Source: TMED27 sp041397865 (GTDB taxonomy: Bacteria; Pseudomonadota; Alphaproteobacteria; Micavibrionales; Micavibrionaceae). Taken from it: 64,000 nt of DNA. The first letter of the stretch is position 1. The number at the start of each line of letters is the position of its first letter. Made by a program: the position numbers and the translations under genes. Positions 43,823 through 51,594 of the stretch are shown one piece after another. Below the pieces are notes generated by a model, which made no database searches, was not told where the DNA came from, and saw only the letters and a program-made list of their open reading frames with translations. The stretch spans positions 248,001 through 312,000 of the forward strand of contig JAWKVT010000002.1 in assembly GCA_041397865.1 (NCBI GenBank), read 5' to 3'.

Positions 43823-44965
43823 TCATTCCTGCAACAGGCTCACCCGCCCGCCCGGCTCCCTTTTTATGCGTCCAGCCAGCTCTAATTCAAGCAGTACGGT
43901 TTGCAAGACCGGAATCGTTAAATGACAGGATCGAAGCAATTCGTCAAGCGCTACGGCTGTGAAAGACAAATTCTCCAGCACCGTTTCTTGCGCATTTTGC
44001 GGTACGTCGTCATCATTCGCGGGCATGCTTGTAAAGCTAAAGCTTTGCGTGGAACGCGCCGGCTCACGCAAGGTGTTGCCGGAAAAATTGCGGATGATCT
44101 CCAAAATATCATCGGCATTGCGCACCAGCGTCGCCCCTTCGCGGATCAAATGGTTCGGCCCCTGCGCGCGCGGGTCCAGCGGATGCCCCGGCACCGCCAT
44201 CACGTCGCGCCCCTGTTCACCCGCCATGCGCGCAGTGATGAGCGAGCCGGAGCGCATCGTTGCCTCCACCACCACGCAGGCCCGCGCTAACCCCGAAACA
44301 ATCCGGTTGCGCTTGGGGAAGTGCCGCGCCTGCGGCGTTGCGCCAAGCGGACTTTCCGCCAGCACCAGCCCGCGCTCTTTAATCTGCTCGAACAGCGCCG
44401 TGTTTTCCTGCGGATAAACAACGTCAATTCCCCCGGCGACCACGGCGATTGTGCCGCTTGATAGCGAGCCATTATGCGCAGCCGTGTCAATGCCCCGCGC
44501 CAGCCCCGAAGCCACCGTTTGCTCGCGCGCGCCGAGTTCGCCGGCTAGGCGCTCCGCAAATTTCCGCCCGTTCAAAGACGCATTCCGCGCCCCCACAAGC
44601 GCAATACAATTGCGGTTGGCCAGCTTGATATCGCCAAAGTACGAGAGGACAGGCGGCGCATCGTCGGTCGCGCCCAAGGCAAGCGGATAAATTTCACACG
44701 CCGCCGTAACGATCTCTCCGCCCATTTTGCGCAGGGCCTCGTATTCTTTTTGCGCCAGCGATGAGTCCGGCGCTTTCAAAGGCTTCGCCCGCCCGCCGCG
44801 TTTTGACAGCTCCGGCAAAGCCTCCAGCGCCTCCGAGGCAGAGCCATAGCGCTCCACCAGCCGGTAAAACGTAATCGGCCCGACATTTTCTGTGCGGCTC
44901 AGCAGCAGCCAATCCAGCTTTTCACTTTCGGATAAAGGATGGTTGTAAATCTTGTTTTCTAACAT
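43823..44965 (-). CDS. dprA: DNA-processing protein DprA
   Basis: 380 residues. N-terminal helical part, then the Rossmann core: ALVGARNASLNGRKFAERLA, SGLARGIDTAAHNGSL, VVAGGIDVVYPQENTALFEQ, and a C-terminal winged helix. DprA loads RecA on incoming single-stranded DNA in natural transformation. The pilus locus at 49-60 kb could in principle feed it, but no com genes are present here. Confidence 0.94.
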   Translation of the reverse strand: MLENKIYNHPLSESEKLDWLLLSRTENVGPITFYRLVERYGSASEALEALPELSKRGGRAKPLKAPDSSLAQKEYEALRKMGGEIVTAACEIYPLALGATDDAPPVLSYFGDIKLANRNCIALVGARNASLNGRKFAERLAGELGAREQTVASGLARGIDTAAHNGSLSSGTIAVVAGGIDVVYPQENTALFEQIKERGLVLAESPLGATPQARHFPKRNRIVSGLARACVVVEATMRSGSLITARMAGEQGRDVMAVPGHPLDPRAQGPNHLIREGATLVRNADDILEIIRNFSGNTLREPARSTQSFSFTSMPANDDDVPQNAQETVLENLSFTAVALDELLRSCHLTIPVLQTVLLELELAGRIKREPGGRVSLLQE

Positions 44966-44974
44966 TTTTAAATT

Positions 44975-45130
44975 TTAACCACGAAGCACACGAAATACAC
45001 GAAGAATTTTGCAATTGCCGCGCCGAAGGCGCAATAAACTCATACTTAAGGCAGACTGTTTGTTTATTATAGCCTGCGGCGCTTTTTCTTTTTTCGATGT
45101 CTTCGTGTATTTCGTGTGCTTCGTGGTTAA
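44975..45130. repeat. Perfect 31-bp inverted repeat of the CCACGAAG family
   Basis: Left arm 44975-45005 and right arm 45100-45130 are exact inverted copies, starting TTAACCACGAAGCACACGAA; a 94-bp centre holds no gene. The right end overlaps the plsY stop codon (TAA taken from the TTAACC end). An open frame through it is only an artefact of the repeat. Confidence 0.85.
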
Positions 45131-45822
45131 TCCTTTTCTTTTTTAGCACCAATCTTCGGCTCCGTCCCTGCCGTCAAACGCTTGATATTATCCTTATGCC
45201 GCCAGAACACCAGCGCGGCGATGAGAACCGTAATCCCCGCAGGCATCGGCCCGTAATAGATCAGGGTGACAAGCGGCGCGATCGCCACAGCGCTTAACGC
45301 AGATAGAGAGGAATAGCGCGAAAATCCGGCAACGATTCCCCATGTCACCGCCGCAATAAACCCGGTCCAAGGCACCGCGGCAAACAAAACCCCAAACGTC
45401 GTCGCCACCCCTTTCCCGCCTTTGAACTTGAGCCACACCGGGAAGCAATGCCCGAGGATGGCAAAGAGTCCAACTATACTAAGGTAAGCATAATATTTCG
45501 GTCCTTGAGGTTGGTCGAGTATGTCCTCCATCGTTGTAACTACAAAAAAGGATAGAAATAAGATGAAGGCAGCACCTTTCAATCCATCCAAAAAAAGAGT
45601 GAGGGCCGCGATTTTTTTATTGCCGGATCTTAAAACGTTTGTGGCCCCGATGTTGCCAGACCCAACTGTTCGAATGTCTGTTTTTAAGATATGTTTTGTA
45701 AGCAAATATCCAAATGGTATTGAGCCAATTAAGTAAGCTGGTAAAAGATAGTAAAAGAAAATAGCAAAATATAAGCTTGAATAATAAACAATATTTGTAA
45801 TGATTTCTGGTGAACTCTCCAT
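45127..45822 (-). CDS. plsY: Glycerol-3-phosphate acyltransferase PlsY
   Basis: 231 residues with about five membrane helices. Motifs GSGNIGATNVLRSG (about 56-69), GHCFPVWLKFKGGKGVAT and a following loop match PlsY, which transfers acyl from acyl-phosphate to G3P in phospholipid synthesis. The stop codon lies in a repeat end. pyrB lies upstream, the usual order in related genomes. Confidence 0.94.
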   Translation of the reverse strand: MESSPEIITNIVYYSSLYFAIFFYYLLPAYLIGSIPFGYLLTKHILKTDIRTVGSGNIGATNVLRSGNKKIAALTLFLDGLKGAAFILFLSFFVVTTMEDILDQPQGPKYYAYLSIVGLFAILGHCFPVWLKFKGGKGVATTFGVLFAAVPWTGFIAAVTWGIVAGFSRYSSLSALSAVAIAPLVTLIYYGPMPAGITVLIAALVFWRHKDNIKRLTAGTEPKIGAKKEKD

Positions 45823-45842
45823 CTCTAACCCCCCACACTCTT

Positions 45843-45924
45843 GTCATTCCGAACATTGCGCAGCAATGGAGGAATCGGATCAGGTGTCAACAGGGAAAGA
45901 TTCCTCGCATGCGCTCGGAATGAC
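45843..45924. repeat. Dispersed palindromic repeat, GTCATTCCGA type
   Basis: GTCATTCCGA (45843-45852) and TCGGAATGAC (45915-45924) with inner GAGGAATC/GATTCCTC arms. Related in design to the 37117-37215 element. A further short one-sided repeat (GCGTCTTTGCGTCTTTGCG) follows at about 45947-45966. Confidence 0.78.
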
Positions 45925-45973
45925 AGTCTTTGGTGCCGTATGCTTCGCGTCTTTGCGTCTTTGCGATTCATGC

Positions 45974-46882
45974 TCAATCTCCCAACACAATATCAAGCAC
46001 CGCCATGCGCGTCGGAATGCCGTTCGCGACCTGCTTTAAAATCAGACTGCGCTGCGGGTCTTCAGCCAGAGAATCCTCCATCTGCACGCCGCGCACCAGC
46101 GGCCCCGGGTCCATCACCACCGCACCGGGCGCGTGCTTGTCCAAAAGCGCCAGCGTTAAGCCGAACTCGTTATAATATGCCGCGTCCGATGAAATCAGCG
46201 CTCCGTCCATCCGCTCTTTTTGCGGGCGCAAGGTCATCACCACATCCGCGTCTTTGATCCCCTCGGCCAGATTGTCATACGTCTCGATCTCCTCAAACGG
46301 TAGCTTCTCCGGCATTAACACGGAAGGCGCCACCACCCGCACATGCGCGCCCATTTTGCACAAAAGCTGCATGTTCGAACTCGCCACCCGGCTATGGGCA
46401 ATATCCCCGACAATCGTAACTTTCAGCCCCTCAATCCGCCCGAAATGCTGCTTCATCGTCAGCGCGTCGAGCAAAGCCTGCGTCGGGTGTTCGCGCCAGC
46501 TATCCCCGCCGTTAATCACCGGGCAACCGCTCCGCGCCGCCACGAATTTCGGCGCACCGTAATCGGCGTGGCGCATCACAATCGCATCGGGAATCATCGC
46601 CGCCAAAGTATCAATCGTATCGGTAAAATTCTCGCCCTTCGACAGCGAGCTTGTCTCCGGGTTCCAGTTCACCACCTTTGCGCCCAGCCGCTTCGCCGCC
46701 ACTTCAAACGAAGTCAGTGTGCGCGTTGAAGGTTCAAAAAACAGATGAAGAATAATTTTATTGGCCAGATGGTTATGGTCCCACTTTCCTTCGCGCAGCG
46801 CCCGCGAATAATATTCCGCCCGGTCTAAAAAGCCGTTGATGGCACCGGTATTCAGCTCATCAATCCCCAACAAATGCTTCAT
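45974..46882 (-). CDS. pyrB: Aspartate carbamoyltransferase catalytic chain
   Basis: 302 residues. Carbamoyl-phosphate site FFEPSTRTLTSFE, HPTQ in REHPTQALLDAL, and HSRVASSN. The late HPGP/HPLP motif reads DPGPLVRGVQ, with Asp in place of His, an unusual change. Catalyses the first committed pyrimidine step. The usual partner pyrC is not in this window downstream (plsY instead). Confidence 0.93.
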   Translation of the reverse strand: MKHLLGIDELNTGAINGFLDRAEYYSRALREGKWDHNHLANKIILHLFFEPSTRTLTSFEVAAKRLGAKVVNWNPETSSLSKGENFTDTIDTLAAMIPDAIVMRHADYGAPKFVAARSGCPVINGGDSWREHPTQALLDALTMKQHFGRIEGLKVTIVGDIAHSRVASSNMQLLCKMGAHVRVVAPSVLMPEKLPFEEIETYDNLAEGIKDADVVMTLRPQKERMDGALISSDAAYYNEFGLTLALLDKHAPGAVVMDPGPLVRGVQMEDSLAEDPQRSLILKQVANGIPTRMAVLDIVLGD

Positions 46883-47037
46883 GTGTTTTTTACGTATCCT
46901 ATGTTAATTGCTACCGCTTGAGCAGAACCATAGCATCAGGGATTGTCCAGAGAAATGTTTTTGTTGTCGCTAATCTGTTATACCGAGTATGCTATGTACC
47001 TAATCTTGGGTTCCAATTTTTAAAAAGACTTTGTGAA

Positions 47038-47436
47038 ATGTCAAAAATTATCAAAATCTTAACAAATATACTTCATAAATTAAGACTCTGTGACGAGTGT
47101 GCTTCCGGGGTGCGGGAAGTTGCACCGGATGCTGTTGAAGCGCAAACAGAGCCTAAAAGATGCGTTATAGAGAAAGAACCGCTGTTGGCGTTGAAAGATG
47201 GTCACCTCGTTCTGGTCGTGGAGCATAGTTTCAGCAACGTCCCGAGCTGGGTCGAATGGGATGGGGAAAGCCGGGTCATGACAATTGCGCAGATGAACGG
47301 CGATCTGGATGAAGCTAAAATAGAGATAAAAAAGGAGTTTCTGGAGCAGCTTAAGGCCGCTAAAAAGGTGCTTTTGGTCAGCAACGACAATGAAGAAAGA
47401 ATTATGCAATGCATACCCTTTTTTGCCAGAATATAA
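47038..47436 (+). CDS. Unknown small cytoplasmic protein
   Basis: 132 residues from ATG 47038; the upstream frame (from 46918) includes non-coding-looking sequence. Features: a basic N-terminal helix, two Cys in LCDECASGVR, then a beta-rich domain (LLALKDGHLVLVVEHSF, VEWDGESRVMTIAQ) with alternating hydrophobics, ending in a helix and VLLVSNDNEERIM. No family recognised. Followed after about 25 nt by another small gene. Confidence 0.5.
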   Translation: MSKIIKILTNILHKLRLCDECASGVREVAPDAVEAQTEPKRCVIEKEPLLALKDGHLVLVVEHSFSNVPSWVEWDGESRVMTIAQMNGDLDEAKIEIKKEFLEQLKAAKKVLLVSNDNEERIMQCIPFFARI

Positions 47437-47461
47437 AAATTAAAACAAAGGAGTAATGGTT

Positions 47462-47659
47462 ATGGAGATTTTAAATGTAAACGACAAAGGGTTTCAAAGT
47501 CTTGAACCTGTTGTAATCGCTGCAGTTGATGCTCATAAGGAACATGGCCAAAGTAATGAGCCGGTATCTCTGGGTAAGATCAAAGTATCTTCTTTGGAGA
47601 ATAGCGTTGTTCTCTCATCAGAGAAAAAGCCTTCTGACGACCCTGATTTTAATCCTTAA
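47462..47659 (+). CDS. Small acidic protein of unknown function
   Basis: 65 residues from ATG 47462, chosen over ATG 47456 because AAAGGAG then has 8-nt rather than 2-nt spacing. Sequence runs from MEILNVNDKGFQSLEPVVIA to a Ser/Lys/Asp-rich tail (SSEKKPSDDPDFNP). No family recognised. Ends 4 nt into the convergent CoA-transferase gene. Confidence 0.5.
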   Translation: MEILNVNDKGFQSLEPVVIAAVDAHKEHGQSNEPVSLGKIKVSSLENSVVLSSEKKPSDDPDFNP

Positions 47660-48885
47660 AAGCGCCGCCTTTGGATGATGTTTTGAGCTTCAAGTTTCTG
47701 AATATCCGCCTCTGGCATTCCAAGTAATTTCTCCAGAACCTCGCCGGTGTGCTGCCCGCAAAGCGGCGGCGGCGCGTCATATGATACGGGTGTTTCCGAA
47801 AGCTTCAAAGGGCTGCCGACCAGATGCACCGGGGCGCGGGACAGGGCATGGGTCATCTCAATCTCCATACCCCGCGCCTGAATTTGTTCGGTTTTGAAGG
47901 CCTTGTCCATGGTGTTGACCGGCCCGCAGGGCACGTCGATATCCCGCAAGCCCTCAATCCAGTGCGCCATGGTTTCACGCGCCATAACCTGCGCAATCAT
48001 GGGGACGAGCACATCACGGTTTTTTACCCGCGCGCTGTTGCGGGCAAAGCGCGCATCTTCCGCCCATTCCGAGTGCCCGGCAAAGGCCGCAAAGCGGGCA
48101 AACTGCGTATCATTGCCCACGGCCAGAACCACATGCCCGTCCGCCGCCTCAAATGTTTGATACGGCACAATCGTTGAATGCGCATTGCCGAGCCGCGGCG
48201 CGTTTTCCCCCGATGTCAGGTAATATTGCGCGATATTGGTCATCGCTGCGAGCATGCAATCGGTAAGCGCGAGGTCAATATGCTGCCCCTTGCCGGTTTC
48301 GCTCCGGTGATGAAGCGCCGCCAGAATGCCTGCCGCCGCGTTCAGGCCGGTCATAATATCACCTAAAGCCACCCCGGCTTTCATCGGCGCCCCGTCCGGC
48401 TCACCTGTACAGGCCATCAGCCCGGCCATGCCCTGTGCAAGGAAGTCATAGCCCGGCTCGGCGGCCAGCGGTCCGGTCTGCCCAAACCCGGAAATCGAGC
48501 AATAGATCAGGCCCGGATGCACATCTTTCAAATCGTCATAGGCCAGCCCGTATTTTTTCAGGCCCCCGACTTTAAAATTTTCAATCACGATATCCGATTG
48601 GGCAATCAGCTTGCGTACGACCTCTTGCCCCTCGGGAATGCGAAGATCCACGGCGATGGATTTTTTATTCCGGTTGCATGAAAGGTAATAGGCGCTTTCG
48701 GATGTGTCCTCCCCTTCCGCATCTTTCACGAAAGGTGGCCCCCACGCGCGGGTATCGTCGCCTGTGCCGGGCTTTTCAACCTTGATGATCTCCGCGCCCA
48801 GATCCCCGAGCATTTGCGTGCAAAACGGCCCCGCCAGAATGCGGGATAAATCCAAAACACGAATATTATTGAGAGCTTTTTTCAT
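47656..48885 (-). CDS. Class III (CaiB/BaiF-type) CoA-transferase
   Basis: 409 residues. Opening block VLDLSRILAGPFCTQMLGDL, then IKVEKPGTGDDTRAWGPPF, and the catalytic Asp in AGVALGDIMTGLNAAAGIL (about residue 172) are family hallmarks. It moves CoA between acids through an aspartyl-CoA thioester intermediate. Substrates cannot be predicted; no neighbouring acyl-CoA genes, though ETF-QO is in the same window. Confidence 0.9.
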   Translation of the reverse strand: MKKALNNIRVLDLSRILAGPFCTQMLGDLGAEIIKVEKPGTGDDTRAWGPPFVKDAEGEDTSESAYYLSCNRNKKSIAVDLRIPEGQEVVRKLIAQSDIVIENFKVGGLKKYGLAYDDLKDVHPGLIYCSISGFGQTGPLAAEPGYDFLAQGMAGLMACTGEPDGAPMKAGVALGDIMTGLNAAAGILAALHHRSETGKGQHIDLALTDCMLAAMTNIAQYYLTSGENAPRLGNAHSTIVPYQTFEAADGHVVLAVGNDTQFARFAAFAGHSEWAEDARFARNSARVKNRDVLVPMIAQVMARETMAHWIEGLRDIDVPCGPVNTMDKAFKTEQIQARGMEIEMTHALSRAPVHLVGSPLKLSETPVSYDAPPPLCGQHTGEVLEKLLGMPEADIQKLEAQNIIQRRRF

Positions 48886-49395
48886 CTAAAACGCAAGATG
48901 CGGCAAAGCCCAAAATTTTGCAAGCGCGGCGATGAGAAGCCCCGCAGCAAAGCCCGGCCCGGCGGGTAGAGAAAACGTTGACAGAGTAGCCGCTTCTCTT
49001 GTTTTTAGCCGTTTGTAGCCAATTAATGCGCCGCCGTGAACAAGCCCCGCTACCGCGCCTGCGATCAGTGCAATAAGCGTGTAATAAGGCCCGAGCCATA
49101 ATCCTCCGGCGGCCATCAGCTTGACATCCCCCAGCCCCAGCGTGTCTGTTTTGTAGAAGAAATTCCCCGCGAGCCGGATCGCGTAAAGCATTCCCCCGCC
49201 GATCAGCGCCCCGGCCAGCAAATCCCGAACCGGATCATAATAAAATAGAGCGCTGACATGAAAGGCAAAGCCCGCCATGGCCAGCCCTAGAACCAGAATG
49301 TTTGGCAAAAGCCGCGTGCGCAGGTCAATAACAACCAGAGCGCCCAGAATAGGAAGCGCAGCAGTAAGGCAGATGACAGAGACGATATTAAGCAT
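48886..49395 (-). CDS. Prepilin peptidase, catalytic-domain-only (A24 family)
   Basis: 169 residues from ATG 49395 (MLNIVSVICLTAALP); a longer frame to 49440 adds 15 residues. Catalytic aspartates: IDLRTRLLPN near the N-terminus and GLGDVKLMAAGG mid-protein, the GxGD motif. About six membrane helices. The N-terminal CxxC methyltransferase domain of PilD is absent, as in TadV/CpaA and some other enzymes. It is transcribed away from the pilus locus and likely processes the prepilin-like proteins at 58-60 kb. Abuts the CoA-transferase by 0 nt. Confidence 0.85.
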   Translation of the reverse strand: MLNIVSVICLTAALPILGALVVIDLRTRLLPNILVLGLAMAGFAFHVSALFYYDPVRDLLAGALIGGGMLYAIRLAGNFFYKTDTLGLGDVKLMAAGGLWLGPYYTLIALIAGAVAGLVHGGALIGYKRLKTREAATLSTFSLPAGPGFAAGLLIAALAKFWALPHLAF

Positions 49396-49446
49396 GTAAA
49401 AGCTGTGTGTATTCCGTTGAAAACTTTTGTTTATATACATGTTTTT

Positions 49447-49456
49447 ATTCTAGAAT
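49447..49456. promoter_or_regulatory. ATTCTAGAAT palindrome upstream of the pilus locus
   Basis: Perfect 10-bp palindrome in the divergent region between the prepilin peptidase and the response regulator. The identical 10-mer occurs at 55039-55048, upstream of the platform-protein gene. Candidate operator. Confidence 0.4.
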
Positions 49457-49521
49457 AGAAATGTTATGTACTGTTTCTTACATCATGTCTTTGGTGTAGC
49501 CTCAGCCCTATTAAGGATTCA

Positions 49522-49902
49522 ATGGCCGATCAACATAAAATTCTGGTCGTAGAGGATAATGACTTTGTCCGTATGCAGATTGTTAAATTTCTGCAGGAGG
49601 AGGGGTATGAGGTTTTCGAATCCACCGATGGCCAGGATGCGCTGGATAAAATAAATCCTGAAATCGCTATGGCGATTGTTGATGTGCGGATGGAGCCGAT
49701 TGATGGTTTTGAATTTGTAAGGTCGCTACGCGGATCGGATATTGAAACGCCGGTTATTCTCGTCACGGGCGACCAAAACCCTGACCTTTTGGCTGAGGCG
49801 GGTAAGTGGAATATCGCGGCGGTCTTGATGAAACCTGTCCAGCGCGATAGGCTGGTAAAGACTGTGTCGCGAACCCTTCAATCTTTGTCCCGGGCTAATT
49901 GA
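49522..49902 (+). CDS. CheY-like single receiver protein
   Basis: 126 residues. Acidic pair in VVEDNDFVRM, phosphoacceptor Asp in MAIVDVRMEP (about residue 53), Thr in LVTGDQ, and Lys in LMKPVQ. No output domain. It starts the pilus gene cluster and the secretin follows after 3 nt, so it is probably a dedicated regulator of filament assembly or motion. The cognate kinase is not identified; the hybrid kinase at 59836-61788 is one candidate. Confidence 0.88.
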   Translation: MADQHKILVVEDNDFVRMQIVKFLQEEGYEVFESTDGQDALDKINPEIAMAIVDVRMEPIDGFEFVRSLRGSDIETPVILVTGDQNPDLLAEAGKWNIAAVLMKPVQRDRLVKTVSRTLQSLSRAN

Positions 49903-49905
49903 AAA

Positions 49906-51444
49906 ATGAAGAGTGAGTTCCATAAAAGCCGAAGAAAGTCTGCATATGCGCTGCGGCATATGGTGCTTTGCGCCGGGTTGCTCGCCACGCTTTCTATGTC
50001 CGGGTGTGCGGGGGTGGATGTGCCGGGCGCACGGAACCTGAAAATTGAATCTCCGGCGATGGTGGAGAATAAACCCGAGGCAATTAACCAGCGTCCCGAC
50101 AGTGTTCTGTACCTCCCCCTTGGCAGTGACGTTCTGGTGCCTGAGGCGTCTTCGGGTGCGGCCTTGCCTGATGAAATCATCGGACCGTTCGAATTGCGCT
50201 CCGAAACGCTGGCCGGGGCTTTGCAGCTTATTCTCGCTGATTACCAGATTCCGCTGGCTTTCGAAACGGACGAAGGTCTGACCCGCACCATAACCGTGGC
50301 CAATTTGCGTGGTTCGCTGAGTAGCGTCGTTGATAAGGTCTGCTCGTTGGCCAATCTGTATTGCTCGTTCGAGGATGGGCTTTTGGTGATTAAGGAAACC
50401 CAGACTTTTACGGTGACTATTCCGCCTGTGGGTGAGGGGACGGAGTTTCTGTCCTCGCTGGCGACGGGGCTTCAGGCCATTATCGGAAGTTCCCCGATAA
50501 CCGAACCGGCAACGCGCACAATCATTTATGAGGCGACCAACCGAACGGCCAAGCTTGCGGAGCGCTATTTTCAGCGCGTGCGCTCGAACACCGCCCTGAT
50601 TGTCTTTGAGATTTATATCTGGGAGGTCAGCCTCGATTCAGCCAACGCAACGGGGATTGACTGGCAAAAGATTGATGTGTTTGGGAAGTTTGCAACCGGC
50701 ATTAATATTCCCGGTGGCGTAGGGGCGGGCTTTACGCCGATCAGTATCGGTTTGCCGACCGTAACCGGGACGCCCTCATTTGATGGCAACGATGTGCTTG
50801 AATTTATCTCGACCTATGGCGCGGTTAAAACGATATCGCAGCCGCAGGTTACCGTTCTCTCCGGCGCTGAGGCGTCCCTGCGCGCCGCCGATACGCAAAA
50901 CTACGTATCGTCTTTAAGCCGCTCCGTGGATAATGGCGAAGTCACGGTCTCCACGGAAACAGACTCTGTCGATACCGGTTTTACCCTGACGATTTCCAGT
51001 ATTTGGGACAATGCGACGATTTACGGCAATATCGACATCGAGTTGCAGGAATTCCAAGGGTTCCAGAATTTCGATGCCGACGGTACGGTGCTGCAACTGC
51101 CTGAGACGACCGAGCGCGAACTGTCAACGCAAATCCGTATCCGTCCGGGGGATTCTCTGTTGATCGCAGGGCTGGTGCGCGAAAGCGACCAGTATGACAC
51201 CTCAGGCCCCGGTTTTAACAGGCCGCTCTTCCCCACCTCGCGCTCCGCCACCGTTTCCAATACCGAGCTTGTCTTTTTGCTCAAACCGCGGGTGATTGTC
51301 TATACCTCCGAAGATGACGCACAAAGACACGCCCGGCAGGCATTGAGTGGCAGTGCCTACGACGCCCTGCCTGTTGATCGCGGTCCCGTGGTCTTCCCGA
51401 CCTCCGCAGTATCCGACGATATGCTCAACCCTGCGCGTCCGTAG
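49906..51444 (+). CDS. Outer-membrane secretin lipoprotein, type IVb pilus PilN-like
   Basis: 512 residues. Signal with lipobox (LATLSMSGC, Cys 34). N-terminal STN/secretin-N domains (about 85-230, PFELRSETLAGALQLILADY), then the secretin core (about 240-480) with VLEFISTYGAVKTISQPQVT and the C-terminal TELVFLLKPRVIVYTS. The arrangement is that of R64 PilN or MshL-type secretins, multimers forming the outer-membrane channel. 3 nt after the receiver gene. Confidence 0.9.
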   Translation: MKSEFHKSRRKSAYALRHMVLCAGLLATLSMSGCAGVDVPGARNLKIESPAMVENKPEAINQRPDSVLYLPLGSDVLVPEASSGAALPDEIIGPFELRSETLAGALQLILADYQIPLAFETDEGLTRTITVANLRGSLSSVVDKVCSLANLYCSFEDGLLVIKETQTFTVTIPPVGEGTEFLSSLATGLQAIIGSSPITEPATRTIIYEATNRTAKLAERYFQRVRSNTALIVFEIYIWEVSLDSANATGIDWQKIDVFGKFATGINIPGGVGAGFTPISIGLPTVTGTPSFDGNDVLEFISTYGAVKTISQPQVTVLSGAEASLRAADTQNYVSSLSRSVDNGEVTVSTETDSVDTGFTLTISSIWDNATIYGNIDIELQEFQGFQNFDADGTVLQLPETTERELSTQIRIRPGDSLLIAGLVRESDQYDTSGPGFNRPLFPTSRSATVSNTELVFLLKPRVIVYTSEDDAQRHARQALSGSAYDALPVDRGPVVFPTSAVSDDMLNPARP

Positions 51445-51594
51445 TGAAAACTCCGAAAGCCTGATTTCATAATAAAAACACAAAAAAAGTAGCATTTATT
51501 ACTGCCGAGTTGTTTTTTTGTGGTATGATTTGGTATAGGTCGGTTCGTGCAAGCGCTCCGGCATCCACATTTCTGATCAGATGTTCTTCTCATT

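Noticed and set aside
44922..45152. 76-codon minus-strand frame between dprA and plsY
   Set aside because: It reads through both arms of the perfect inverted repeat (NHEAHEIHED-like product), a repeat artefact.
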